Source of the DNA: Anodontia alba
Taxonomy: Eukaryota > Mollusca > Bivalvia > Lucinida > Lucinidae
Assembly (NCBI GenBank): GCA_964016985.1
Contig: OZ024823.1
Coordinates: forward strand, 112,801,459 to 112,865,458
DNA length: 64,000 bases
Reading direction: 5' to 3'
Shown piece after piece: positions 20,925-31,194 of this stretch. Position 1 is the stretch's first letter. Each line of letters opens with the position of its first letter. The notes beneath the pieces were generated by a model. The model did not search any database, was not told the origin of the DNA, and was given only the letters and a program-made list of their open reading frames with translations. The position numbers and the translations under genes are program-made.

Positions 20925-21950
20925 GGACTAGTGACTACTACTCGGTCACTAGTAATCCGACACAATGCTCTGGCACTAGTCTATGAAACTACTGCCCGGT
21001 GAAATTTTGTTAGAATAACCTGGCACTAGTCTACGAACTACTGCCCGATGAATTTTCGTTAGAATCTGAAGTTAACCTCTTTCTAGCGAATGAAAGAGAT
21101 AAATTGCATAAGTTAATTTAAAATATTAATAGAATTACACTTCTATAATAAGTCAATGGAATATTTAGAAATTTATTATATAAAATGTTACTATGTATTT
21201 CATTTTATAACCTATATCCACTGACTTATCTATAAAGCTCTATGAACAATAATAGATTGTTCGGGGACTAGTGACTGTTACCAATCACTAGTAATCCAAC
21301 ACAATGACTGGACACTAGAACTCGTAACTATTGCCCAGTAGACGCCACTAGTAATCCAATACAATAACTGGATACTAGTAATCATAAGTATTTGCCAGTG
21401 GTATACACTAGTAGCTGGACATATGACCGGACACTAGTACTCGTAACTGTTTGCCCGGTGAAGTCACTAATAATTCGACACAATGACTGGACACCAGTAC
21501 TCGTAACTGTTGCCCAGTGAAGTCACTAATAATTCGGCACAATGAGCGGATACTAGTACTCGTAACTGTTGCCCAGTAGGAGTGACTAATAATACGACAC
21601 AATGACCGGACACTAGTACTCGTAACTGTTGCCCGGTGAAGTCACTAATAATTCGACACAATGACCGGACACTAGTACTCGTAACTGTTGCCCAGTAGGA
21701 GTCACTAATAATGCGACACAATGACCGGACACTAGTACTCGTAATTGATGGAGTAACCAGTAATCCATAACAATGACCGGACACTAGTACCTGTGATAAA
21801 TGCCCGGTGATTTAATCATGCCTGGATGACCGGTGACTGGATGACCGGTGACCGGTAAGAAATGCCCGGTGATTTTATCCATGCCTGGATGCCCGGTGAC
21901 TGGTGAAGCTGACAATGAATGACTGGTGACTGGTGGACTTAGACTTATTT
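20925..21950 (+). repeat. ~60 bp minisatellite in the 3.6 kb element
   Basis: Units contain CAATGACCGGACACTAGTAC, TCGTAACTGTTGCCC and GTCACTAATAATTCGACA. About nine well-aligned units lie at 21300-21790 with period ~60. Diverged units flank them (20930-21060, and shorter GGTGACTGGATGACC units to 21920). ACTAGT recurs in nearly every unit. Minus-strand ORFs of 64 and 105 codons are by-products of the repeat. Confidence 0.92.
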
Positions 21951-21959
21951 TGATTACTA

Positions 21960-22470
21960 AAGCATCCATAAGAAGCCAACTTGATGGGTCTTACCCCGGC
22001 AGTATAGCCATATGGGGTGGGGCTCCCATCAGTAAAGAACTGTCGTATAACCCATAAGGGTTGACAAGTTCTTTACTAATCAGCTTCTCCACCATAAAAA
22101 TCTTTGCCAACTCGCAAGATATCCAGTAACAGTCCAGGTATAGCATGTCGCATCGCTGAATAATCTGGAACAAAAAGCAACAAGTTAACATTTTTTATAT
22201 AAGAAAACACGACTTCCGAACCGACCGCACACGAGTGTTGTGCCGATTATAACGAGAGTCGCGAAAACGCATGTCGAAATAGCCAGTCAATAAATGCAAA
22301 ATCGACAATCGAAAATTTTAAATAATAACATGGTTAGTGAAAGGAGTGATAAAGAAACAAAAGAAACACAAGGATACAGAAATTTATCCATGAGGAATAG
22401 AAATAATCCAAATTTCTTTCACAGGTAAAAATCCTTGTTGAATTTCTTTGTCCACAGAAAAGAAACTGAC
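21960..22470. other. Inner right part of the 3.6 kb element, no gene
   Basis: AT-rich filler with an inverted pair AAGAACTGTCGTATAAC...GTTGACAAGTTCTTTACTAA near 22040. The 66-codon minus ORF here has no recognisable motif. Confidence 0.4.
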
Positions 22471-22638
22471 ACGTGATCAATTGAGAGGGAGGAGTTACGT
22501 CACACAGGTAACTGCCTAAGGGACCTTCTGGTTAAAGACTTTAATTAACGACTGAAAGGTCGTTTTTTTCTGTGGAAGGTGTGAAAACAGAAGAGAATAG
22601 CACATTATCTATAGGTTAATGTATTATGAAGTTAAAAT

Positions 22639-22775
22639 CCATTGATGTTTACTCAAGTTATCATCCGGAAGGGAAATAGGGACAGACTGATGGACGGAAG
22701 GACGGATGGACTGACAGACACACAGATGTCCAATGTGAAACCATAATACCCAGCCACTATCACGTGGCTGGTATA
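22639..22775 (+). repeat. Right part of the interrupted tandem repeat
   Basis: It resumes with CCATTGATGTTTACTCAAGT, a run of GGACGGACTGACAGACA-like triplets, and ends at CACTATCACGTGGCTGGTAT. The same tail occurs at 34510-34640, where it is uninterrupted. Confidence 0.82.
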
Positions 22776-22794
22776 AAAATAATTACCTGATACC

Positions 22795-23032
22795 TGCTCT
22801 CATCTGGAGCTATGTGGAATTATGCATTCACACATTCAGATAAGGTGATTTTTTCGACAGGAAAATATTGACATTTTTTTATTTCTCCATGAAAACATGT
22901 TGTGGGAACTCAGTAGAAATGCTTCACAGAGGCACTTCAAATGAGTACCGACAACATATGTTTTCATGGAGAAATAAGAAAATAATCATCTGACACCCAC
23001 ACTTATCAAAAGCTATGTGGAAACATATTGCA
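22795..23032. mobile_element. Family B foldback, full length
   Basis: CATCTGGAGCTATGTGG on the left mirrors AAAAGCTATGTGG on the right edge. The core is AAAACATGTTGTGGGAACTC folding on GAGTACCGACAACATATG. The outer arms differ from each other more than the core arms do. Confidence 0.78.
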
Positions 23033-23048
23033 AGTGCTACAATGTATA

Positions 23049-23122
23049 TTAACCCTAGTCCTGCTGAACCCGGATATGTTCTGCTTTGCAAACAGTGTAG
23101 ATCCAGATCAGTTGGCTTCTGA
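23049..23122 (+). mobile_element. Family A MITE, 5' fragment (copy 6)
   Basis: TTAACCCTAGTCCTGCTGAA starts it and it runs to GATCAGTTGGCTTCTGA, where it changes abruptly to unrelated sequence. The break is at the hairpin centre, the most common breakpoint among damaged copies here. Confidence 0.85.
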
Positions 23123-23450
23123 ATCTGCTCATTTTGCGCATGCTTGAAGACACATTTTCACTTGACAGGTCTGATAAGAAATGCCTCAGCAAAGAACATT
23201 CTAATGAGTATCTAGAAGACTGGTTTTACCATATTATTAAAAATACTGTAATTCAAACTAATTAGCCCATATACTCCTGTAAGTGCACAGTCAAGCAATT
23301 CACAAGTTGGCTTCTTTAAAAAGAATCAAATCGAAGGATATGCTGCGATCTGTTTATTGTGTAATTACTGCAATACAATATGAAACACCGTGGCATGCAG
23401 CTACAAGAATACTGATATAATTACGACAACCAAAATAATTCTTTACCACT

Positions 23451-23612
23451 CTCTGGGCAGATAGAACAGACAGCAAATTGATAATATATTTTTCTTATTT
23501 TGTTCCCTGAATATAAACTATGACGATTTGCAAGAAACGGCAAAGCCTATTTTCTGGGAAAAGTAAGAAAAACATTCAGAAATGTTTTGTGTTGAATCGT
23601 TTACCCAACATG
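23451..23612. mobile_element. Family C element, eroded core
   Basis: CTCTGGGCAGATAGAACAGA and GTGTTGAATCGTTTACCC are the worn outer arms. The core keeps ACTATGACGATTTGCAAG and AAGCCTATTTTCTGGGAAAA. Confidence 0.65.
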
Positions 23613-23621
23613 AAACAAACA

Positions 23622-23816
23622 CCATAGCTACAGATAAGAGGGGGTATCCACATAATATTTTTCTTATTTTTCGTCCAATACATATGTTGTGGGTACTCAT
23701 TAGAAGCGCCTCGCAGAGGCGCTTCTAATGAGTACCCACAACATATGTTTTTATTGAGAAATAAGAAAGATATCAGCATTTTTCGGATGAAAAAAGCGCC
23801 TTATCTGTTGCTATGA
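23622..23816. mobile_element. Family B foldback, well preserved
   Basis: ATAGCTACAGATAAGAGG and CCTTATCTGTTGCTATG form the outer ends. The core CATATGTTGTGGGTACTCAT folds perfectly on its inverse around GAAGCGCCTCGCAGAGGCGC. The central ~50 bp arms have no mismatch, suggesting a young copy or gene conversion between arms. Confidence 0.9.
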
Positions 23817-23940
23817 AACACACTGGAACATCTTTATAATAAGGTTCTCTATACATTGTAGCATGGTTATGGATATAAAACAATTCACTGACATTCAGCT
23901 AGCATTCTACTTAAATCTACATTGTCTGTATATCGGACCG

Positions 23941-24863
23941 TTATTGGCCGTACAGAAATCCAACTGTCCGATATAGATTTAAGAAACTGTACTTATAAAT
24001 GTCAGTTCTAGCATATGGCACTTGAAATGCCATTGAATGCTGATTCCTACTGCGCCTATTTGGAGGCTGAAGGTCGTCACAAGGTATACTCGCCCTACCT
24101 TTCAGACCTTTGAATAGCAATATAAGTTTACTACCTTTGCGTCCCTTGTGAAAAGACTCCCACCCTAACTGTTCAAGAATGTTAGTCATGCTTCCAGTTT
24201 CAAAGTTGAAGTTTCCAGTCACAAACCTAGCTGCACGATTCTGAACCTTTTCTAATTCTTCCTGGACTACTATTCCATGTGGGTCCCAAACAGGGCTAGC
24301 ATACTCCAGGACTGGTTGCACCAACCCATTGTATGCCGTCTCCTTAACATCCTGGGGACATGACGATAGATTACGTCTTAAGAAACCATTGTGCAAACAT
24401 TGCTTACATGAGTGTTCCATTTCAAATCCTTAGAAATTGTCAGACCAAGGTATTTAATATTATCCACATTTTCAAGGACTGTTCCTTCTAAGGAGTAAAT
24501 TGCATTGATCTTTTTGATCTGCTTCCTGGTAAGCTGCATAATGTTACATTTCAGAGGCTGAAATCTCATACCCCATTTCCTGGCCCATTTGCCCAGTTGA
24601 TCAATATCCTTTAGGAGTTTTGATGTGTCTTCAGTGCTATCAATCTGACGATAGCTGACACAGTCATCAGCAAACAAATGAATCTCAGATTCTATTCCAA
24701 CCATGATGTCATTTATATACAAGGAAAACAACAGTGGACCGAGATCAGTGCCCTGCGACACACCAGACAAAAACAGGTGCCCATTGAGATTTTGCTCCAA
24801 TGAATACAACCCTTTGTTGCCTACTGCACAGAAATGAATCAATCCATACTTAAGTTTTTCCAC
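23941..24863 (-). pseudogene. LINE reverse transcriptase: catalytic palm, thumb and C-terminus
   Basis: Two overlapping frames (24378-24863 and 23941-24420) cover the second half of the reverse transcriptase. Motif B appears as LSGVSQGTDLGPLLF, where families usually have SGVPQGTVLGP, so both a Pro and a Val look substituted. The catalytic FADD box lies at ~24663-24674 (IHLFADDCVSY). Then follow KWGMRFQPLKCNIM and NIKYLGLTISKDLKWNTHV, typical of the palm/thumb boundary. The lower frame gives VQPVLEYASPVWDP and VQNRAARFV, the usual C-terminal block. A frameshift joins the frames near 24400. The enzyme copied element RNA into DNA at a nicked target; this copy is inactive. Confidence 0.9.
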
Positions 24864-25339
24864 TTATGCCATATCCATGGAGTTTGCATTTCAGAAGTTC
24901 ATGAGGAGGAGTGTCAAAGGCCTTCTCAAAGTCCAATATAAATGTATCTACTTGACCTCCTGCATCCAAAATTTTGGCCCAATCATTTATTACTGTAATC
25001 AACTGAGTTTCACAGCTACGATTCTTCCTGACAGCATGTTGTCTGTCTGACAGAAGCTTGTGTTCATCAAGATGAGCTATAATATTTGTACATACATGTA
25101 CTATGTGTTCAAGCATCTTGCAAGGAACACATGTCAAGGACACTGGGCGATAGTTACTTGGTAAAGCTCTGTCGCCCCCCTTATAAAGTGGACTGATGTT
25201 AGCCAAAGACCATTCCTTGGGGATTTCACCCTTATCAAGAGATTGTTGGAAGTTGGAACACATGAGCAAATACAGGACCAAGTTGTACCATAAGTTCTTT
25301 AAGGACTCTAGGATGAAGTTCATCAGGTCCCAAAGCCTT
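24850..25339 (-). pseudogene. LINE reverse transcriptase: fingers and motif A
   Basis: The frame reads QSLDKGEIPKEWSLANISPL, then NYRPVSLTCVPCKMLEHIV, QHAVRKNRSCETQL and the motif A block VDTFILDFEKAFDTPPHELL. The aspartate of LDF is the first metal ligand. It ends KLHGYGISGKT, then a stop or frameshift at ~24850. The segment between this and the next frame (RWIDSFL-like region of the family) is not visible, so ~20 residues seem deleted. Confidence 0.9.
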
Positions 25340-26061
25340 TTAGGGATTTAAACCTTTCATCATTTTTATAACACCTTCATTTGAAATGTGAATGTCGCTC
25401 ATAGGCGGAGCTGACTTCTCAAGTAAAGGGACCTCATTTTCCGAAGTTTTTGAGAATACATCTATAAACTGACCATTGAACTCCTCAGCCTGCTCTGTTT
25501 CAGACTCAGCCAAACCACTACCATTTCTCCTTTTGAGAGGAAGGATACCCAGATTGTCTTTCCTTTGACTGTTGGACCAACAGAACTCTTTGGGGTTAAC
25601 CTTAATGTCACAACCAACAATCATGCTGCTTGTTGATATCAGCTTTGATTTGCTGTCAGCTCCTGAAACTTAGATCTGAGTTTATTACTGCCAGTGTTTT
25701 TTAGCCTTTGCATGAGTTTTGTTCCTGTTTCGAATGTTCCTTCTAATTTCTGATGTAATCCAAGGGACGGAAGCTACCAATCTATTTGTCTTAGAGGGAA
25801 TGTACTTATGTATCTACAGCCTCCTGTATGAAGAAAGTTATCTAACTGAAGTTTTTCTGAACAGAACGAGAACCAGAATGACCACTGAAATATTTATCCT
25901 TTGCAAAGTTTGAAGAATCTCGCCTCATAGAGTCAAAGTCATCCTTCTGATACAAATAAACCTTACGCCGTGGTTTCTTCCTTGGAGGAATAAAGACCTT
26001 TAAAGTCAAGTTAAGTGCCAGCAACAATGTCAGTTTATCAGGAGAGTGTACCTCTTGAAAC
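25340..26061 (-). pseudogene. LINE endonuclease-RT linker
   Basis: Minus-strand frames read LLALNLTLKVFIPP and KKPRRKVYLYQKDDFDSMRR (25842-26027) and PLKRRNGSGLAESETEQAEE with FNGQFIDVFSKTSENEVPLL (25340-25624). This charged linker lies between endonuclease and RT in CR1/Jockey elements. Several frame changes separate the pieces. The SINE at 26075-26383 cuts it from the endonuclease. Confidence 0.8.
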
Positions 26062-26074
26062 TGCCCAGATAATG

Positions 26075-26383
26075 TTTGTTTGTTTGTGTTGAGGTTTTAC
26101 GGCCCAGTCAACCCAATGGGGTCATGTCGTGCGTGGTCAGTTTACCTAACCACACGTTTACTGGGCAGGCTTAGTCCTCTAAGGAGTTAACCAGTATTGT
26201 GCACATTCTTTCACCAGAAACTGACAACTGCCCTTCTTGAATCAGCAGAAGGGTGAGAATGACCATAGAAAATATTTCACGATCAATCTCCACGAAAGAA
26301 TGTTGCTGACCTCTGTGGGGGTTGAACCCGCGACCTCCTGGTCTCCAGTCGGACGGCGCATCCAACTGAGCCATCGAGGCCGG
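26075..26383 (-). mobile_element. Full-length tRNA-derived SINE with 13 bp target duplication
   Basis: On the minus strand it starts CCGGCCTCGATGGCTCAGTT (A box TGGCTCAGTTGG), then B box GGTTCAACCCC, body, and an AACAAACAAACA-like tail. The target duplication is TGCCCAGATAATG (26062-26074) and TGCCCAGGTAATG (26384-26396), one mismatch. The 309 bp unit is the reference copy for four other fragments here. It resembles bivalve SINEs; transcription by RNA polymerase III from the internal boxes is expected from the class. Its LINE partner is not established. Confidence 0.93.
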
Positions 26384-26396
26384 TGCCCAGGTAATG

Positions 26397-26683
26397 AGGT
26401 TAAAATCAAATCTAGTGTATTTTCTTCCCAAGTTGGGATATTTACCAGCTGTTCCGACCCATGATCGTTCATAAAGTCCACAAGTACGTACTTGCCTTTC
26501 AGACTGACTTAGAATGGTCCCATTTTTGCTAAGTCGGTCTGGCCAAACAATGTCTCCAAAGTTGAAGTCACCTAGTATGTGGACCGAAGGAAGTTTCTTA
26601 TGTTGGGTCTTAATGTGCTCAAGCTGATTTCGAAGTTGAAAGTCTTCACTCGAGCCACTGGGTTCTCGGTACCAACCTGCTAC
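26397..26683 (-). pseudogene. LINE endonuclease, C-terminal half
   Basis: The minus strand encodes HILGDFNFGDIVWPD at ~26535-26580, the GDFN catalytic motif of AP-type endonucleases. Next come FMNDHGSEQLVNIPTWEENT and LDLILTSLPG, the usual C-terminal strand, running straight into the SINE target site. A frame break separates it from the N-terminal half near 26681. Confidence 0.85.
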
Positions 26684-27512
26684 CTAGTGAGAAGTTTTGT
26701 TTGCAAAGACCTTAGCCCAAACTAATTCCGAGTCGTTTTCCAGTTCTGTCAATGGCAGATGGGGAATTTCCTTGTGAATAAGGAGCATCATGCTGCCACC
26801 ATGAAGGTTCCTGTCTTTCCTATATGCATTGTATGGGCATGAATCAGGGAACAATTCTGAAGCTGAAATTGAGCCATCAATTTTTGTCTCCTGAATAGCT
26901 ACAATGTCAAGTTTATGATAATCAAGAAAAGCCAATAGTTCCAGCTTTTTGCCTCTTATGCAATTAAAATTTAAACTTACAAATTTCAGTCCATTTAGGG
27001 AAGTTGTTTTGTTAGTGCTAGGTGCAGAAGATGCCTTATTCATGTCTTTCACCAAGGGATCAAACATGTTTGATTGTTCAAAGTTGCACTGAGTATCAAA
27101 ATGAGAATCAGAGAAGTTGAGCACTACACATTTTGGACATATCCAGGTGCAGTTTGTATTTTCCAAAGTTTCATATTCACTGAGTGAAATATATGAACAT
27201 TCATTATGTATCCATATTTCATACGAGTCACATTGCACTGCCTTGTGACCATTTAAGACTGCGCAGCTACTGCACGGTTGCACAGTCTGTAGTCTGCTTT
27301 GCAGTCTATGCAAACCAAGTATCAATTCCCGATTCAATTTTTTCAAACACCTCATTGCCAAGTTCTGAACAGGTTGCATGAAAACGCTTTTTGCAGTCTT
27401 CACCCTCCACCACCTTATCTGATGTTTTACAATACTTTGTGCAGTCTATACTGAAACCTGGGGCCTGGATTCATTTCAATATCACCTGCCAACATTAACA
27501 ATACAGCCAAAT
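26684..27512 (-). pseudogene. LINE leader, zinc fingers and endonuclease N-terminal half
   Basis: The 5' end encodes LAVLLMLAGDIEMNPGP (27460-27510), a 2A-like leader. A cysteine cluster follows in another frame (C-x3-C...C-x6-H-x2-C, ~27345-27447), then a PHD-like finger (C-x2-C...C-x5-WIHNEC...C-x2-C; 27110-27280). The endonuclease starts LKFVSLNFNCIRGKKLELLA, with LDIVAIQETKID carrying the catalytic glutamate, and ends near 26684. At least two frame breaks occur. Families of this group often carry PHD-like fingers before the endonuclease. Confidence 0.85.
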
Positions 27513-27599
27513 TTGTTCCATGTGAAGGACTGAAGGTTCTCAACCGTTCGGAACTTCTGCGATTTCAAAGTTTCCGGACACTAGCCAAAAACTGGGTCA

Positions 27600-28118
27600 G
27601 ACCATTGCCACAACTCTTATGGGACTTCACATCAGCTGTTTCTTTACAATATACAAATTTCATCACAAAGAAGCAGAGTCACCACAAGTGGGAACATATT
27701 CCATCTAGTTGAGCCTGTGGCCATTTTAGCAGCCAGAAATCCTACAATTAGTCTTACATACAGCCTTAATTATACAAATAGCGAGAATTTTTAGGGAATA
27801 GGGCTGAGTTGATGAGGCAGTTCAATTACTAAAATCAATCACCCACACCCTATTTTAACAGACTGACTGACAACTCAAGGAGCTAATCAGCAATCTGAGC
27901 CAAAATGATTACAAAGTGCAAGCACACATAGCGAATTCGAAGGTCTGAATACTTTCCATATACTGCACTTGTAGCAGGAGGTTTTTTTCCCAACATGGCG
28001 GGAAACTGAAACAAAGCAGTTGGTAAAAGAACCAGTTTTCACCAACACAGCGGGATAATTTGGACAAGGATGCTTAAACCAACAAGAAAAGTCTCGTTGG
28101 TGAATACAATTTTCGGGG
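27600..28118. other. No gene recognised
   Basis: Mixed sequence with inverted words around GGTGAAAACTGG and CACCAACACAGCGGG near 28040. The 90-codon minus ORF (27887-28159) runs into the TIR element and shows no family motif. Confidence 0.4.
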
Positions 28119-28750
28119 TTCGTAGAAATACTGGAACACACCAAAACACCGGAACACACTGGTAATTACCGGAACACACTGGTAATTTTTTTATTTTATA
28201 TTAAAGCTTGTTTTAATAACTTAATTGTTGTTTGTTTGTAGGATGTTGTTAATAATAAATAAATTTGATCTTAGCACACAAGAAATTAAGCCCATTCCAG
28301 TGTTTTATAAAAAAAAGTGTTCCAGTCCCTTATGATAATGTCTTTATAATGTCTTATGTCAATTCATTGTTCACTCTCATTATTAATATTCTCTTAAGAA
28401 GTTTATTGCAAGCTAACACCCATTATTATAAAATGAATCACCATCGTAATATTTATTACGGATTTAAATAACATTTTTGCGACTAAAGTAAATATATAAT
28501 TTAGAACTTTCTAATACCAAACTCATCATGACAAAAATTTACCGGATCACACTGCCTGATAATATTAATTACTTGATGCTTATAACTGAGCTAATGTTCA
28601 CCTGTTACAAATGGTCAAAATAAGACAGAGAACATATTCCCCCCAAAAGCTGTTTATAAGCAAAAAAAAAACAACAAAACCTTTTTTAAGTGTGTTCTGG
28701 TAATTACCAATGTGTTAAGGTGTTTCAGTATGTTCCGGTATTTCTACGAA
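28119..28750. mobile_element. 0.63 kb TIR element (TTCGTAGAAATACYGGAACA)
   Basis: Left arm TTCGTAGAAATACTGGAACA and right arm TGTTCCGGTATTTCTACGAA are inverted repeats of ~57 bp with some mismatches. Both contain the repeated word GGTAATTACC next to AACACACTGG. The interior is AT-rich and non-coding. I cannot see a clear target duplication. Confidence 0.82.
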
Positions 28751-28955
28751 CAGCATTTTTTGCACCTTTTTCTTCATGTAAGAAGCTTGTGAAAACCAGA
28801 ACAGTTTGTAATTTATGTTTATTTCTTCATAAAACAAAAATGGTCGGGAAATTTTGTGAGATTTGAACTTTTTAATGGAAATTGCCTTCCAGATGGTCCA
28901 AATTCTGTGAGAGTATGTATGTAAACGGTAAAATTCGGATCCGATCCGGTGATGA

Positions 28956-29770
28956 CCACAGGGACTTGTAGCAATTTATCTTTTTTTTAGGATTTGGATA
29001 CATTGTCTACTGTCTTTTCGACATCTCTCGGAAAGACGTTTTTTGCTTGGCGTTTTATCTTAAATGAAAATATTTTGTTCTGATTGACTATATCTTTATC
29101 AGAAACCATTGGTCTTTTTTGTTTCTGTGTTTTGTTCTCAAATATGTACCCTAAAATTAAATTTATCGCCAAAAATTGGTCTGACCTAAGCAATTTCTAT
29201 AGTAAAGTGATTTTTTGGAATTTTTGTCTTAGTCAATATTTTTTACATTTCTTTGCTGAATTTGAATTATTGATGTTTCACAACAATATTGTGAAAATTT
29301 CAGAAAAATTGAACAAGCAGAACTTGTTGAAAATCTGCCTCCAAGTTACCTACCCTACAAATTTCTGCATAATTTTCATTCATTTTTACTATGGGAAAAA
29401 GTGAAAATATTGGATTTTTTAAAAACCACTGACTAGAATAAAACTTTTTGCGCATAGGTTGTTACGAAGAATGGTTTTGTTTTAAATCATGACAAAAGTT
29501 TACATATTAACTTCTTCTGTTTAAAGCGCCAAGCAAAAAACGACTTTCTGAAAGATGTCGAAAGCACAGTAAGTATTCTGTGGACACAGAATACTTAATA
29601 TATCCAAATTCTAAAAAAAGATAAATTGCTACAAGTTTACCACAGAGACTTGTAGCAATTTATCTTTTTTTAGAATTTGGATATATTGTCTAAGTATTCT
29701 GTGGACACAGAATACTTAGACAATATATCCAAATTCTAAAAAAAAATAAATTGCTACGTCCCTGTGGTGA
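28956..29770. repeat. Two tandem ~125 bp palindromes, one split by a MITE
   Basis: Unit: CCACAGGGACTTGTAGCAAT, TTATC-T(n)-AGAATTTGGATA, TATTGTCTAAGTATTCTGTG, then the mirror image. The second unit (29645-29768) is an almost perfect foldback. The first has the 560 bp family G MITE at its central TA. Comparison of the two gives the pre-insertion site directly. Confidence 0.92.
29010..29569. mobile_element. Family G MITE, copy 2, with empty site adjacent
   Basis: It is bounded by TA at 29008-29009 and 29570-29571. TIRs start CTGTCTTTTCGACATCTCTC and end GAAAGATGTCGAAAGCACAG. The neighbouring palindrome reads TTGTC-TA-AGTATTCTGTGG where this copy reads TTGTC-TA-[element]-TA-AGTATTCTGTGG. That defines the ends to the base and shows TA duplication. 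Confidence 0.95.
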
Positions 29771-30420
29771 TGACGCCTACGCACCGGACATCATACACAT
29801 TCTTCGATGTAAGCGTATAGTAGAATGAAAAACAGGAAGAACAAACAAAAAACAAAAAAACATTAACTGCGTGCAGTCTAAGCATTAAAAGTGTGTTTTA
29901 ACATTTTTACCAATAATTGTTCCATTTTTTTTTTCTTTACAGGAAGTGGAAAATGTAGCGCTGCACCGGTGAGAAAAATCGAACGTGATTGTAATCGACC
30001 GCAAAGACAGTGATGGGAGGCATTTTTTGGAGCGTTCAGGGTGTACTGACAAATAAAACAACTTCAGGATGACCCCCCCCCCCCCCCCACACACACACAC
30101 ACACATAAACACACACACCCATTCGTGAGACAGGATGAACAAACCCCTCTTCATGGTTGGACAAAATGCCCCTTCAACAACCCCACCCCCTTCAAGGGCG
30201 GACACACCCCTCTTCAATGGGCCGACAAAACCCCTACAGTGGTGGACAAAACACCCTTTTTTCTTAAATCTTTTTTATTAAACCTATTTACTATTAGATT
30301 GTTAAAACCATCCATTACATCACATTATAAGTATACTCAAATGATATGGTGCAACTTGTTCCAGAAATCCGGTAAGTGTTTTGTTATACATATCCAATTA
30401 AACTCCAATTAAATTAAGGT
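29771..30420. other. Low-complexity region: poly-C, (CA)n and GGACAAA-CCCC repeats
   Basis: A C17 tract followed by (CA)n lies at ~30067-30118. Degenerate units of GACAAAACCCC plus CTTCAA-type words follow to 30260. ORFs across this tract are repeat products. Confidence 0.7.
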
Positions 30421-31150
30421 GGAATAGGCGCCACAGCTCCCTAGACCGTCAGTGCAGCAGGTTTTTAACCTGCACCGTGGACCTTCCGTCACACACGTAA
30501 ATATCACATATGCGTGAGAATGTTCCAGAGGAACCCAGCGCATTACTGGAAGATGAAGATAAACCAACAAACTGTTAAGTATTTAAAATACCCTCAAAGA
30601 ATGTATTCCTGCATCTTGAAGTAATTTCTTCATGACATTGTTATGAAAATTATTAACACAAATTATAGAGTGAATAATTTATCTAAAGTTGAAGTTAGAT
30701 AAGTTAAATTGATACTCGAAAGAGTTAATTTAATGTTAATTAGGTAATTAAGTATATGTAATCAGGTACCAAATATGAAGATTTTTTCAGTTGTAACAGA
30801 GGTTATAAATAAGATTGATTAAGATAACTCAACAGAATCCAAAATCAATTTTATGTATGACTTTAATAGTTTTCAAATGACAAATAGTTGTTGTGGTTTT
30901 AGGAAAATATCCCAACAAAATAAGAGTTTATTATAACAGGTATGAAGATACATATCATTTGCAAACAAAATCATAAAATGAAATATCTTCAATGTGTCGT
31001 TGATGTCGACCCGTTTTACAGGACATTGATAATTATAACATGAGAAATATCTTTTAACCCTTTTAACCCTGTAGACAGTACAGATTACTAGTACAGATAC
31101 CTATGTTGGGGCCGATCCACAATTTCGGAAAAGTGTGTTCAACACTGCTA
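30420..31150. other. No gene recognised; AT-rich
   Basis: There is no ORF of note and no clear repeat. CAGCAGGTTTTTAACCTGC at ~30455 is a short hairpin. Confidence 0.4.
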
Positions 31151-31194
31151 AAGGGGTTTGAATCTCTCAAGTTCAGCCACAGCTTCTTTTTTTC

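Larger units (their letters stand above)
19002..22638. mobile_element. 3.6 kb long-TIR non-autonomous element
   Basis: This insertion interrupts a known repeat between GGTGAAAAT and CCATTGATG. AAAAT lies at both edges, a candidate 5 bp duplication. Bases 19043-19186 and 22474-22618 are inverted copies, ~145 bp with few mismatches, containing GGTCCCTTAGGCAGTTACCT. A second perfect 41 bp inverted pair is 19316-19356 with 22598-22638. The left end carries an extra foldback (19002-19056 with 19261-19315, 55 bp exact), so this end has been rearranged. No transposase is visible. Contents are a minisatellite, a hairpin and AT-rich filler. The superfamily is undetermined. Confidence 0.88.
23941..27598 (-). 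mobile_element. Decayed CR1/Jockey-type non-LTR retrotransposon
   Basis: Minus-strand pieces in order are a 2A-like leader, cysteine-rich fingers, AP-type endonuclease, a linker, reverse transcriptase with FADD, and a C-terminal region. All sit in consistent order over ~3.6 kb but are broken by frameshifts and stops. A SINE with target duplication interrupts the endonuclease/linker boundary. The exact 5' and 3' ends are not visible to me; I see no 3' tail repeat before ~23890. Architecture fits the CR1/Jockey group rather than RTE or R2 types. It is no longer able to make a full protein. Confidence 0.9.

Noticed and set aside
21408..21784. 64- and 105-codon minus ORFs with repeated SLCRIIS
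   Set aside because: They translate the 60 bp minisatellite; the period is a multiple of three, which keeps frames open.
26320..26383. tRNA gene with A and B boxes
   Set aside because: It is the head of a SINE with target duplications and continues into a SINE body; the cloverleaf is incomplete.
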